In this document: positions 44,929 to 53,060 of the stretch, piece after piece
How the letters are laid out: each line of letters starts with the position of its first letter
Numbering within the stretch: position 1 is the stretch's first letter
Assembly (NCBI RefSeq): GCF_004354015.1
Contig: NZ_SMRU01000007.1
Span: 123,245 to 187,244 of the forward strand
DNA: 64,000 nucleotides
Origin: Arthrobacter terricola
GTDB lineage: Bacteria > Actinomycetota > Actinomycetes > Actinomycetales > Micrococcaceae
Direction: 5' to 3'
Notes under the pieces: generated by a model
What the model saw: the letters and a program-made list of their open reading frames with translations, nothing else
Databases searched by the model: none
What the model was told of the DNA's origin: nothing
Translations under genes and position numbers: made by a program

Positions 44929-46539
44929 CTACACCAGCTCGTACGCGGGAGTGGTGAGGAAGTCCGTGTAGTCCTCCGAGAGGCAGATGTCCGCGATCAG
45001 ACGGCTGGCCGGCTCGTAGAACTTGCCGAAGGATTCGGCGTCAACCTCGCTGCGCAGGCGTTCGGTTTCTTCCCCCAGGATCCGGGTGACCAGTTCGCGG
45101 GTGACGGTGTTGCCGGTATCGGCCAGGACGGACTTGTTGCGGATCTGCTGCCAGACCTGCGAACGGGAGATTTCCGCCGTCGCGGCGTCTTCCATGAGGT
45201 TGTGGATCGCCACGGCACCGCTGCCGGAAAGCCACACTGCCGTGTAGGCGACGGCGACGTAGAGGTTCAGGCGGAGCCCGGCCTCGGTCACCTGGCCACC
45301 CGCGGAGGTGATGTCCAGCAGTTGCTCGGCGGTCACGGAAACCTCCGGGCGCTGCTTGTCCAGCTGGTTCTGCTTGCCACCGTTGGCGGGATCGCCGAGC
45401 ACGGAATCGAAGACGTCCATGCAGGTGGAGACGAGGTCCGGGTGCGCAACCCAGGAACCGTCGAAGCCGTCGTTCGCCTCGCGGGTCTTGTCCGCCCGCA
45501 CCTTCTCGAAGGCCGCTGCGGTGACTTCGGGCTCGCGGCGGTTCGGGATGACTGCCGCCATGCCGCCCATCGCGAAAGCGCCGCGCTTGTGGCAGGTCTT
45601 GACGAGGAGTTCGGTGTAGGCCCGCATGAACGGAGCCGTCATCACCACGGACGCGCGGTCCGGAAGGATGAAGGACTCGCCTGCGTCGCGGAAGTACTTC
45701 ACGATGCTGAACAGGTAGTCCCAGCGGCCGGCGTTGAGGCCGGAGGCGTGGTCGCGCAGTTCGTAGAGGATCTCTTCCATCTCGAACGCCGCGGGGATGG
45801 TCTCGATGAGCATGGTGGCGCGGATGCTGCCCTGCGGGACGCCGAGGTAGTCCTGGGCGAAGACGAAGATCTCGTTCCAGAGCCGGGCTTCGAGGTGGCT
45901 TTCCATCTTCGGCAGGTAGTAGTACGGGCCCTGGCCGTTGAGGAGCAGCTGCTTGGCGATGTGGAAGAAGTGCAGGCCGAAGTCCACCAGCGCGCCCACG
46001 GTGGGTTCGCCGTCGAGCAGCAGGTGCCGTTCCTCCATGTGCCAGCCACGCGGGCGGGCCACGACGACGGCGAGCGGAGCGTCGGTGCGGAGCCGGTATT
46101 CCTTGCCCTCGGGCGAGGTGTAGCTCAAGGTGCCCTGGGCGGCGTCGCGGAGGTTGAGGATGGCGTCGATGACGTTGGCCCACGTGGGGGTGCTCGCATC
46201 CTCAAGGTCGGCAAGCCACACCTTGGCGCCGGAGTTCAGGGCGTTGATGGCCATCTTGGCGGGGGAAGCCGGCCCGGTCATTTCAACACGGCGGTCCCGC
46301 AAAGCCGCGGGTGCCTCGGCGACTTTCCAGTCGCCGTCGCGGATGTCCTGGGTTTCCGGGAGGAAGTCGAGGCGGCCGGTACGGGCCACTTCCTCGCGCT
46401 TGGCGACGCGGGCTGCCAGGAGTTCCGTGCGGGTGCCGGCGAAGCGGCGGTGCAGTTCCTCCACGAAGGCCAGCGCCTTGGGGGTCAGGATCTCTTCGGC
46501 ACGTTCGATCGGCCGAGGGTCTGTCACTGTGAGAGCCAT
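44929..46539 (-). CDS. aceB: Malate synthase A
   Basis: A 536-residue malate synthase of isoform A length. The glyoxylate/Mg residues lie in VVARPRGWHMEERHLLLDGEP, LIETIPAAFEMEEIL and the GRWDYLFS segment; the catalytic Asp is expected in LMEDAATAEISRSQ. It condenses glyoxylate with acetyl-CoA to malate. Placed inside an operon with ureide genes instead of beside isocitrate lyase, it is probably dedicated to glyoxylate from purine catabolism. It is 23 bp after the malic enzyme gene. Confidence 0.95.
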   Translation of the reverse strand: MALTVTDPRPIERAEEILTPKALAFVEELHRRFAGTRTELLAARVAKREEVARTGRLDFLPETQDIRDGDWKVAEAPAALRDRRVEMTGPASPAKMAINALNSGAKVWLADLEDASTPTWANVIDAILNLRDAAQGTLSYTSPEGKEYRLRTDAPLAVVVARPRGWHMEERHLLLDGEPTVGALVDFGLHFFHIAKQLLLNGQGPYYYLPKMESHLEARLWNEIFVFAQDYLGVPQGSIRATMLIETIPAAFEMEEILYELRDHASGLNAGRWDYLFSIVKYFRDAGESFILPDRASVVMTAPFMRAYTELLVKTCHKRGAFAMGGMAAVIPNRREPEVTAAAFEKVRADKTREANDGFDGSWVAHPDLVSTCMDVFDSVLGDPANGGKQNQLDKQRPEVSVTAEQLLDITSAGGQVTEAGLRLNLYVAVAYTAVWLSGSGAVAIHNLMEDAATAEISRSQVWQQIRNKSVLADTGNTVTRELVTRILGEETERLRSEVDAESFGKFYEPASRLIADICLSEDYTDFLTTPAYELV

Positions 46540-46562
46540 GGGAATGGTCCTTTTCTGGGACG

Positions 46563-47969
46563 CTAGCGGGCTGTGGATGCGGCGGCTGCGTTTGCTGCGG
46601 CCTGGGCTACCGCACTTGCGACGTCGGCGGCCACATGCGGGTCGAAGACGCTCGGGATGATGTAGCTCGCATTCAGTTCATCATCTGCGACCCGGTTGGC
46701 GATAGCCTCGGCGGCAGCCACGAGCATTTCCGGAATGATGTCCGATGCCCCGGCGTCGAGCAGGCCGCGGAAGAAGCCCGGGAAGGCCAGCACGTTGTTG
46801 ATCTGGTTGGGGAAATCGCTGCGGCCCGTGGCAACAACGGCGGCGTGCTTGGAAGCGAGGACCGGGTCGATTTCCGGGGTCGGGTTGGCCATGGCGAAAA
46901 CGATCGCGTTCTCGGCCATCGAAGCGACCTGCTCTTCGCCGATCACGTGCGGAGCGCTGACGCCGATGAAGACGTCCGCGCCTGCCAGTGCTTCGTGCAG
47001 CGTGCCGGAGAACCCTGCTTCGTTGGTGTTCGCCGCGATCCAGCTGCGGTGTTCGTCGTCGTACTTTTCGCCCGAGTGGATGGCACCCGAACGGCCGGCC
47101 GCGATGATGTGCTGCGCGCCCTGGGCCTTGAGGAGCTGGATGATGGCCGAACCAGCCGCGCCCACGCCCGAGACCACGATCTTAACCTCGGAGAGTTTCT
47201 TGTCCACGACGCGCAGGGCGTTGACAAGGGCCGCGAGGGTGACGATCGCCGTTCCGTGCTGGTCGTCGTGGAAGACGGGGATGTCCAGCTCGTCGCGGAG
47301 CCGCTTCTCGATTTCGAAACAGCGCGGGGCTGCGATGTCTTCAAGGTTGATGCCGCCGTAGACCGGAGCCATGGCCTTGGCGATCATGATGATTTCTTCA
47401 GTGTCCTGGGTGTCCAGGCAGACCGGCCAGGCATCAACGTTGGCGAACTGCTTGAACAGGGCGGCCTTGCCTTCCATGACAGGCAGCGCTGCGGCCGGGC
47501 CGATGTTGCCGAGGCCCAGGACGGCCGAGCCGTCGGTGAGGACGGCGATCGTGTTCCGCTTGACGGTCAGGTTGCGTGCAGCCGCCGGGTCCTCGGCGAT
47601 GGCGAGGCAGACGCGTGCGACGCCGGGCGTGTAGGCGCGCGAAAGGTCGTCGCGGTTGCGCAGGGCTACCTTGGGGACGACCTCGAGTTTGCCACCCAAG
47701 TGCATGAGGAAGGTGCGGTCCGAGACGTGCTGGACCGTGACGCCGTCGAGCGCGTTGAGGGCGTCCTTGACGCGGTTGGCGTGGTCTTCGTCCGTGGTGT
47801 TGCAGGTGACGTCGACAACCAGGGTGTCGTGGTGGGACTCGGACACATCCAGGGCGGTGACGGCTGCGCCGGCGGCGGCAACGGCCGCGGCCAGTTCACT
47901 CGTGGCAGTGAAGCTCGACGGCGCGGCGACGCGCAGGGTGATCGAATTTCCGGGGCTCGGGTTCGCCAT
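46563..47969 (-). CDS. NAD(P)-dependent malic enzyme with N-terminal ACT-like domain
   Basis: A 468-residue malic enzyme. Residues ~8-85 form an ACT-like regulatory domain; the catalytic part has the [12 protein letters not shown] segment, [28 protein letters not shown] (metal Asp residues) and the Rossmann motif [10 protein letters not shown]. It turns malate into pyruvate and CO2, completing the conversion of glyoxylate to pyruvate when joined to malate synthase. First gene of the leftward operon, with AGGAGG before its ATG. Confidence 0.95.
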   Translation of the reverse strand: MANPSPGNSITLRVAAPSSFTATSELAAAVAAAGAAVTALDVSESHHDTLVVDVTCNTTDEDHANRVKDALNALDGVTVQHVSDRTFLMHLGGKLEVVPKVALRNRDDLSRAYTPGVARVCLAIAEDPAAARNLTVKRNTIAVLTDGSAVLGLGNIGPAAALPVMEGKAALFKQFANVDAWPVCLDTQDTEEIIMIAKAMAPVYGGINLEDIAAPRCFEIEKRLRDELDIPVFHDDQHGTAIVTLAALVNALRVVDKKLSEVKIVVSGVGAAGSAIIQLLKAQGAQHIIAAGRSGAIHSGEKYDDEHRSWIAANTNEAGFSGTLHEALAGADVFIGVSAPHVIGEEQVASMAENAIVFAMANPTPEIDPVLASKHAAVVATGRSDFPNQINNVLAFPGFFRGLLDAGASDIIPEMLVAAAEAIANRVADDELNASYIIPSVFDPHVAADVASAVAQAAANAAAASTAR

Positions 47970-48020
47970 TGAATTTCCTCCTCGTACAGGCCCGAAGCGG
48001 GCCTCCGCTCAAATCGAATG

Positions 48021-48166
48021 TTTTCGTATTATGGATATTATTATCTACAAAGTGGAAACACAAGCCCTTCCCGGTCGCATTGCCCGCATGTCGCGAGGGC
48101 CGAGCAAGTTGGCCTTGTGTGCTGTATCTTGAGTGTTCTAAGCAATTCTTTTCACGATGCGGATAA
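48021..48166. promoter_or_regulatory. IclR-type operator candidates between the malic enzyme operon and iclR
   Basis: TTTTC-N7-GGATA occurs twice in the divergent promoter: at 48021-48037 (spacer GTATTAT) and at 48149-48165 (spacer ACGATGC). The second shares the GATGCGGA core with a site before the uricase-divergent gene (51954) and, in reverse, with one at 54632. This suggests one IclR-family regulator, probably that encoded at 48202. Confidence 0.6.
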
Positions 48167-48201
48167 GAGTTGTCGGATTCCGAGCCATAGGAGACAACGG
48201 A

Positions 48202-48957
48202 ATGGCTGAAAAGCCTTCGGGAGGCGTGCAGTCCGTCGAGCGCGTCTTCGAATTGCTGGAACTCATCACCGACGCCGGCGGAGACGTCACGCTGAGCGAG
48301 TTGTCGTCGTCGACCGACTTGCCGCTTCCCACCATCCACCGCTTGCTGCGCACCTTGGTGGCCCTCGGCTACATCCGGCAACTGCCCAACCGGCGCTACG
48401 CCCTGGGACCCCGCCTTATCCGCCTCGGAGAAGGCGCCAACAAGCAACTCGGCGCCTTGGCGCGGCCCCAGCTGAAGTCCCTCGTGGACCGGCTGGGGGA
48501 GACCTCCAACATGGCCGTGCTCGATTCGGACATGGTCATCTACGTAGCCCAGGTTCCGTCGCTGCACTCGATGCGCATGTTCACCGAAGTGGGACGCCGC
48601 GCCCACACGCACGATACCGGCGTGGGCAAGGCGATCCTCGCCCAGCTCGACGACGAGGTTGTACGCGGCATCGTGGCCCGCACCGGCATGCCCACCCCCA
48701 CGGCCAAGAGCATCGGGGATATTGAGTCCCTCATCGCCGACCTCAACCGCATCCGCGAACGCGGCTACTCGATCGACGAGGAAGAGCAGGAGATCGGCGT
48801 CCGTTGCTTCGCGATGGCCGTCCCGAATGCCCCGACTCCTACCGCGATCTCCGTCTCCGGTCCGGTGTCCCGCGTGGACCAGCACTTCGCCGACCGTGCC
48901 GTGCCGCTCCTCCGTGAAGCCGCCCTCGCGATCTCGGCGGAGCTCAACCAGAACTAA
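48202..48957 (+). CDS. IclR-family transcriptional regulator
   Basis: A 251-residue regulator. The N-terminal winged helix (about 8-70) has SVERVFELLELITDAGG and LPLPTIHRLLRTLVALGYI; the C-terminal effector domain has GETSNMAVLD, HTHDTGVGKAILAQ and GVRCFAMAVPNA. Position and shared operator motifs suggest it senses an intermediate of ureide breakdown, as AllR senses allantoin/glyoxylate in enterobacteria. ATG 48202 with GGAGA upstream is preferred to the frame start at 48157. Confidence 0.9.
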   Translation: MAEKPSGGVQSVERVFELLELITDAGGDVTLSELSSSTDLPLPTIHRLLRTLVALGYIRQLPNRRYALGPRLIRLGEGANKQLGALARPQLKSLVDRLGETSNMAVLDSDMVIYVAQVPSLHSMRMFTEVGRRAHTHDTGVGKAILAQLDDEVVRGIVARTGMPTPTAKSIGDIESLIADLNRIRERGYSIDEEEQEIGVRCFAMAVPNAPTPTAISVSGPVSRVDQHFADRAVPLLREAALAISAELNQN

Positions 48958-48995
48958 GCGGTTCTGACGCTCTCTCACATTTGACACAAAAACGA

Positions 48996-49030
48996 CGGTC
49001 CCTCCTGCACATCATGTGCGGGAGGGACCG
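48996..49030. terminator. Bidirectional terminator between iclR and the permease gene
   Basis: A 17-bp stem with one G-U pair (CGGTCCCTCCTGCACAT with 49014-49030) has TTTTT on the right and AAAAA on the left, a textbook terminator for both convergent genes. Confidence 0.95.
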
Positions 49031-49044
49031 TTTTTGGGTTATTG

Positions 49045-50532
49045 CTAGTGTTCGACGGCTGAGGACTTGAGGGGCACTTCCTTGCCCTCGGCGTCGATCA
49101 GCTTGCCGTTCTCGAAGCGGTCGCCGTTTGCGAGGCATGCAATGTCCGCCTCGCTGACCACGCGTTCCGTCCCTGCCACGAAGACCGATTGGTTCTCCGA
49201 GTTGCCGGCCTTGAAGTGGTTGAAGAGCACGTTCAGCACAATGGCCATGAGGGCGGCCGAGCTGATGCCCGAGTGGAAGATCGTGGAGAACCACGCCGGG
49301 AACTGGTCGTAGAACTTCGGGGCGGCGATCGGAATCATTCCGAAGCCGATCGACGCAGCCACGATGATCAGGTTCATGTTGTTGCGGTATTCCACCTTGG
49401 AGAGCGTCCGGATGCCGCTGGCCGCGACAGTTCCGAAAAGTACGACGCCGGCACCTCCCAGGACGGGGGTCGGAACCGCTGCGACAACCCGGCCGAGGAC
49501 GGGCAGCAAGCCGAGGACCACCAGGATGAAACCGCCGGCGCTGACCACGAAGCGGCTCTTGATGCCGGTGATGGCGACGAGGCCGACGTTCTGGGCGAAC
49601 GCGCTCTGGGTGAAGGAGTTGAACATCGGGGAAATCGCGCTGGAGAGCATGTCCGCCCGCAGGCCGTTGCCAATGCGGCGCGAATCAACCTTGGTGTCGA
49701 CGATTTCACCCACGGCGATGATGTCCGCCGAGGTTTCGGTCAGGGTGACCAGGATGACGATCAGCATGGAAACGATGGAAGCGATGTCGAAAGTGGGAAG
49801 GCCGAAAGCAAACGGAGTGGGGAAAGCCACCACGGGTCCCTGGCCGACCTTGGAGAAGTCCGCCATGCCCGTAGCGACGGCAATCACGGTGCCGATCACC
49901 ATGGCCAAAAGAATGGACAGGCGCGAGATGGCTGCGTTGCCGATCTTGCTGAGGAGCAGGACGATTCCCATGGTGAGCGCGGCGAGGCCGATGTTGGCCA
50001 TGCTGCCGTAGTTGGGCGCAGCGCTGTTGCCGCCCATGGCCCAGTTGGCTGCGACGGGCATGAGGGTCAGGCCGATCGTGGTGATGACCGTACCGGTGAC
50101 CACGGGTGGGAAGAACTTGATGATCTTGGAGAAGAGCGGTGTGATGACCAGGCCGATCAAGGACGCAACCATGACCGAACCGAACACCGCCTGGATTCCG
50201 CCGCCGCCGTTGACGATAGCCACCATGGTGGATACGCCGGCGAAGGATACGCCTTGGACCAGGGGAAGCTGCGATCCGAAGAACGGAATGCCGACGGTTT
50301 GCAGGATGGTGGCGAGGCCGCCGACGAAGAGGCAGGCTGCGATCAGGAGGCCGATGTCCTGCGAGGACATTCCGGCGGCGGCTCCAATGATGAGCGGCGG
50401 GGCGATGATTCCGCCGTACATGGTCAGGACGTGCTGGAAGCCGTAGGCGAAGGTGCTTCCGATTGAGAGGCGTTTATCCTCCGGCCGCTCGATTTTGGGG
50501 TCGGCGGAGCGGAGTTTCTTCTTGGTGTTCAT
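49045..50532 (-). CDS. NCS2 family xanthine/urate-type permease
   Basis: A 495-residue nucleobase:cation symporter-2 protein with about 14 helices. Family signatures are QHVLTMYGGIIAPPL near the start, FFPPVVTGTVITTIGL, TETSADIIAVGEIV and the AFAQNVGLVAITGIKSR loop. Location after uricase suggests urate or xanthine as substrate; uracil cannot be excluded. The upstream DNA carries duplicated sequence around the start codon and a long hairpin. Confidence 0.9.
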   Translation of the reverse strand: MNTKKKLRSADPKIERPEDKRLSIGSTFAYGFQHVLTMYGGIIAPPLIIGAAAGMSSQDIGLLIAACLFVGGLATILQTVGIPFFGSQLPLVQGVSFAGVSTMVAIVNGGGGIQAVFGSVMVASLIGLVITPLFSKIIKFFPPVVTGTVITTIGLTLMPVAANWAMGGNSAAPNYGSMANIGLAALTMGIVLLLSKIGNAAISRLSILLAMVIGTVIAVATGMADFSKVGQGPVVAFPTPFAFGLPTFDIASIVSMLIVILVTLTETSADIIAVGEIVDTKVDSRRIGNGLRADMLSSAISPMFNSFTQSAFAQNVGLVAITGIKSRFVVSAGGFILVVLGLLPVLGRVVAAVPTPVLGGAGVVLFGTVAASGIRTLSKVEYRNNMNLIIVAASIGFGMIPIAAPKFYDQFPAWFSTIFHSGISSAALMAIVLNVLFNHFKAGNSENQSVFVAGTERVVSEADIACLANGDRFENGKLIDAEGKEVPLKSSAVEH

Positions 50533-50593
50533 GGCAGACTTTCTTGGTTCATGGCAGACGTCTTTGTCTGGCTAACAGGTCTGGCTAACAGGT
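50527..50593 (-). repeat. Tandem duplications and a 7-codon frame at the permease start
   Basis: GTTCATGGCAGAC is duplicated (50527-50539 and 50547-50559, 20 bp apart), so the permease start codon has an upstream copy. That copy opens a frame of seven codons (MNQESLP, from 50552) whose TGA overlaps the real ATG. Next to it CTGGCTAACAGGT is tandemly repeated (50568-50580, 50581-50593). No good ribosome site precedes either ATG. Confidence 0.7.
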
Positions 50594-50607
50594 CTTGACG
50601 TTTAGGA

Positions 50608-50675
50608 AGGAGTTTGTGTACAGGTCAACACCCTTAAGGCGAGGCTTAAAGGGTGTGACCTGTACACAAACTCCT
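50608..50675 (-). terminator. Long near-perfect hairpin between uricase and permease genes
   Basis: Arms 50608-50638 and 50645-50675 pair over about 30 bp with only two single-base bulges (outer 20 bp perfect, from AGGAGTTTGTGTACAGG inward) and a 6-nt loop. It lies 15 bp after the uricase stop. It is much longer than needed for a terminator and has no U-run, so it may instead stabilise or process the transcript. Confidence 0.75.
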
Positions 50676-50689
50676 AGGTGTGGGGAGGC

Positions 50690-51604
50690 TTAGCAGAAGC
50701 CGGCGATGCCGCTCCAGGCGATCGGTGCGGGTGCGGTGTTGTCGCGCTGGACCGTGGCTTCGATCAAGCCGTACGGACGGTCAGCCGCGAAGAAGACCTC
50801 GTTGGGGTTGTCGAGGCCGAACGGGGTGAGGTCCACCAGGAAGTGGTGCTTGTTGGGCATGGAGAACTTGATCTCATCCACTTCGCTGTGGGCCTCGAGG
50901 ACCTTCTTGCCCATGTCGAACAGGGTCTGCTGCAGGGCGTGCGAGTAGTTCTCGGTGAAGCCCTCGAGGAGGAGGGCCTTGATGTCGTCGTAGCTCTTGT
51001 TGAAATCGGTACCGGCGACGTCCAGGCCGGTGTTGTAGCGCCAGCGTGCGGAGACGTCCGTGGCGAGGATGCGGTCCGTGGTCTCGGGCAGCGTGGTGTA
51101 CTGGTCGCGGGGGTAGCCGACGAAGCCGGACTGGGTGGTCTTCAGGACGGTCAGGTCCTTGAGGCCGGAAATGACGTGCGTGGTGGCGCCTTCGCGGACG
51201 ACGACGGCGGTACGGACTTCCTGCCCGTTGCGGACAAAGCTGTGGTCGTGTTCCGAGCCGTGCGCCTGGATGCGGTCCCAGCTGTAGGCTTCGGCTTCCC
51301 AGCGGCCGCCGGTAACCCACTCGAAGCCCGAGGTGAAGTGTTCGCTCAGGCGGAGGAGGAAGGCTTCGGGGGAGCCGATGCCGTCACGGGCGAAGGCGTA
51401 GATGGTGTTCTTCTGGGTGTCGGTGGCAACGACGTGTCCGTTGTCGCCTTCGAGGTGGGCAGCCTGGAAGTCGCCACGAAGCTGTGAAGTAACGTTCAAG
51501 TCTTCGATCTGGTGGCGGTCGGTGTCGCGGGTGACTTTGACGACGCGGACTTCTGCCTTGCCGTACTGGTTGTCGCCGAGGACGATGTTGTTGCTCATGG
51601 TCAT
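50690..51604 (-). CDS. uox: Urate oxidase (uricase)
   Basis: A 304-residue cofactor-free uricase. The tandem T-fold has the N-terminal VLGDNQYGKAEVRVVKV and the catalytic Thr/Lys context, the GRWEAEAYSWDRI and FVRNGQEVRTAVV segments, LTVLKTTQSGFVGYPRDQYTTLPE and the C-terminal MPNKHHFLVDLTPFGLDN. It oxidises urate to 5-hydroxyisourate. Two ATG codons (51604, 51598) are possible; the ribosome site is weak for both. HIU hydrolase and OHCU decarboxylase genes are not next to it. The leader carries an intrinsic terminator. Confidence 0.95.
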   Translation of the reverse strand: MTMSNNIVLGDNQYGKAEVRVVKVTRDTDRHQIEDLNVTSQLRGDFQAAHLEGDNGHVVATDTQKNTIYAFARDGIGSPEAFLLRLSEHFTSGFEWVTGGRWEAEAYSWDRIQAHGSEHDHSFVRNGQEVRTAVVVREGATTHVISGLKDLTVLKTTQSGFVGYPRDQYTTLPETTDRILATDVSARWRYNTGLDVAGTDFNKSYDDIKALLLEGFTENYSHALQQTLFDMGKKVLEAHSEVDEIKFSMPNKHHFLVDLTPFGLDNPNEVFFAADRPYGLIEATVQRDNTAPAPIAWSGIAGFC

Positions 51605-51689
51605 ATCCCAACTTCTTCGAGGTGGAACCCCTAAGGTCCACCAATGAAATTAAGCGCGTGTTTGAAACGCGATTCTGGTGGAGCCGACC

Positions 51690-51809
51690 CAACAAAAAAG
51701 AGCCGGCATCCATTGATGCCAGCTCATTACGACCCTGCCTGCTGCTCCCAGGTTACGTGACCTGCGCCACGAATTGGAAAAATCGTAGACCACGATTGCC
51801 AGTGGTGTA
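51690..51809 (-). ncRNA. Candidate attenuator leader RNA of the uricase gene
   Basis: In the leftward direction, upstream of uricase: an inverted repeat TACACCAC/GTGGTCTA (51786-51809), a small hairpin CAGGT/ACCTG (loop CACGTA, about 51751-51766), then a textbook terminator GAGCTGGCATC-AATG-GATGCCGGCTC (51700-51725, one mismatch) followed by six T (51694-51699). It ends ~90 nt before the uricase ATG, with another 6-bp hairpin at 51621-51642. A terminator inside a leader with no upstream gene on that strand implies regulated read-through. The RNA class was not recognised. Confidence 0.6.
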
Positions 51810-51905
51810 AATCACTTCCGAGGAATCGTTATCTACTTTCCAAATGTGACCGGCGCCGGCAGGGCCGGCGGTCGCGGCGCTTATCGGGCGCTCGGCGGAC
51901 ACCCC

Positions 51906-51934
51906 TTGACGGCGCTGGCCGCACATCTTACGAT
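51906..51934 (+). promoter_or_regulatory. Sigma-70-type promoter of the 58-residue gene
   Basis: TTGACG (51906-51911), a 17-nt spacer and TACGAT (51929-51934) form a good vegetative promoter pointing right; transcription would start near 51941, just before the operator at 51954. Confidence 0.6.
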
Positions 51935-51953
51935 TTCCATACAACAAAAAATG

Positions 51954-51973
51954 TTTTCCAAGATGCGGAAAGT
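51954..51973. promoter_or_regulatory. IclR-type operator candidate
   Basis: TTTCC-AAGATGC-GGAAA is a 5-7-5 inverted repeat with the GATGCGGAAA core shared with 48149-48166 and 54632-54651. It lies between the predicted promoter and the small gene, a repressor-type position, and upstream of the divergent uricase transcript. Confidence 0.6.
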
Positions 51974-52017
51974 AAACGAATCCTTGGAAGACTTGAGCGC
52001 ATGAAACAGGAGGACAG

Positions 52018-52194
52018 ATGGACTCGCAGGATAAGAACAACGTCGTGGAATTCCCCGCGCCCGGCCAGGAGCTGTACCTGCCGTTCGGCGCTACGGACCC
52101 TGACTTCTACATTCCGGCCGACTGCGACCGAGCGAGCGGGACGTTGTCCCGTTGGCTTCGCGCGCTCCCGGTCTTCGGTCGGCAGCGTTCCTAG
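52018..52194 (+). CDS. Small protein of 58 residues divergent from uricase
   Basis: The frame has a full ribosome site (AGGAGG, 4 nt before ATG), a good promoter at 51906-51934 and a terminator at 52240-52277, so it is a complete transcription unit. The product begins MDSQDKNNVVEFPAPGQELY and ends with a basic RWLRALPVFGRQRS. It contains a single Cys in PADCDRAS and no membrane segment. No family was recognised. The shared control region with uricase suggests a link to urate metabolism. Confidence 0.7.
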   Translation: MDSQDKNNVVEFPAPGQELYLPFGATDPDFYIPADCDRASGTLSRWLRALPVFGRQRS

Positions 52195-52239
52195 GGTTTC
52201 CTGCCCCTAGGGATGAAGGACTCTGCGCAACAGAGCCGG

Positions 52240-52277
52240 AAAGGCGGGCAGCACCTGGGGAGGTGCTGCCCGCCTTT
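52240..52277. terminator. Strong bidirectional terminator
   Basis: A perfect 17-bp stem (AAAGGCGGGCAGCACCT with 52261-52277), loop GGGG, followed by CGCCTTTTCC. It ends the 58-residue gene and the convergent DUF2510 gene. Confidence 0.9.
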
Positions 52278-52309
52278 CGCCTTTTCCGGATACTGCCTGA
52301 CCCGGCAAG

Positions 52310-53026
52310 CTACATCGTCAAGGTCCTGGCCAGTCCCGAAACGATAATGCCGAATTTGATGCCCGCCAGGATGAACGTCAGCCCGACCACTCCAATGAGT
52401 ACCCACACCGGGGCGAGCCCGCGGTCCTTGGCAACCTTGTGCACAATGATCGAGCGGCCCACTACATACACCCCGGCGCCCAGGAAGGCCCATGCCCAAT
52501 GGAAGGGCCGGACCACTCCGTCGCGCTGCAGCTTTTGCCAGTCGAGGTAGGACAAGAACACTGTCACCCCGTAGATAAGCCATCCGATGGTGATGAGCAG
52601 GAAGTATGGGGCGGTGAACGAGCTCGGATCCAGGACTGGCACCCGCCTGCCACCCGAGTAGCGCACGTGGAACACCGGATTCCAGACCATCAGGATGGCC
52701 AGCGAGATCAACGGCAAGAGCGTGACAAGCCAGATGAACGGATTGTAGACAGGGGTTTGGCGGCTGATTTCCGGCCGGGGAGCGGGAGGCAATGGCCTCA
52801 CGTATTGCCCTTGCTGGGCAGGCCAGCCCTGGCCGGGAACCTGCTGGCCGGGCCACCCCTGCGTGGCGCCCTGCTGCCCGGGAACCTGCTGACCGGGAAC
52901 CTGTTGCCCTGGCGTCCATGCCGATCCGGTCCATACGGAACCGTCCCACCACCGTAGCTGCCCCGAGCCGGAAGGATCCGGATACCAGCCCGGAGGGGCC
53001 GGGGTGCTGTGCTGAGGAACTGTCAT
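52310..53026 (-). CDS. DUF2510 membrane protein
   Basis: A 238-residue protein. It starts with the DUF2510 motif (PAPPGWYPDPSGSGQLRWWDG), followed by a Gln/Pro/Gly repeat region (four QVPGQ-like units, about 40-75) and four hydrophobic helices in the C-terminal half (about 110-235). DUF2510 domains occur at the N-termini of many actinobacterial membrane proteins of unknown function. ATG 53026 has AGGAGG 7 nt upstream; the longer frame from 53110 lacks support. Confidence 0.75.
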   Translation of the reverse strand: MTVPQHSTPAPPGWYPDPSGSGQLRWWDGSVWTGSAWTPGQQVPGQQVPGQQGATQGWPGQQVPGQGWPAQQGQYVRPLPPAPRPEISRQTPVYNPFIWLVTLLPLISLAILMVWNPVFHVRYSGGRRVPVLDPSSFTAPYFLLITIGWLIYGVTVFLSYLDWQKLQRDGVVRPFHWAWAFLGAGVYVVGRSIIVHKVAKDRGLAPVWVLIGVVGLTFILAGIKFGIIVSGLARTLTM

Positions 53027-53060
53027 GGTGCGCCTCCTGGTTTGCCTACTATTCGAGAGG

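Noticed and set aside
32500..50673. 13-mer TGTACACAAACTC shared by 32500-32512 and the hairpin arm at 50661-50673
   Set aside because: In 64 kb many 13-mers are expected to recur by chance; the flanks do not match.
51753..52040. 95-residue leftward frame across the uricase leader
   Set aside because: No ribosome site, Cys/Phe-rich composition unlike neighbours, and it covers the operator and promoter of the 58-residue gene.
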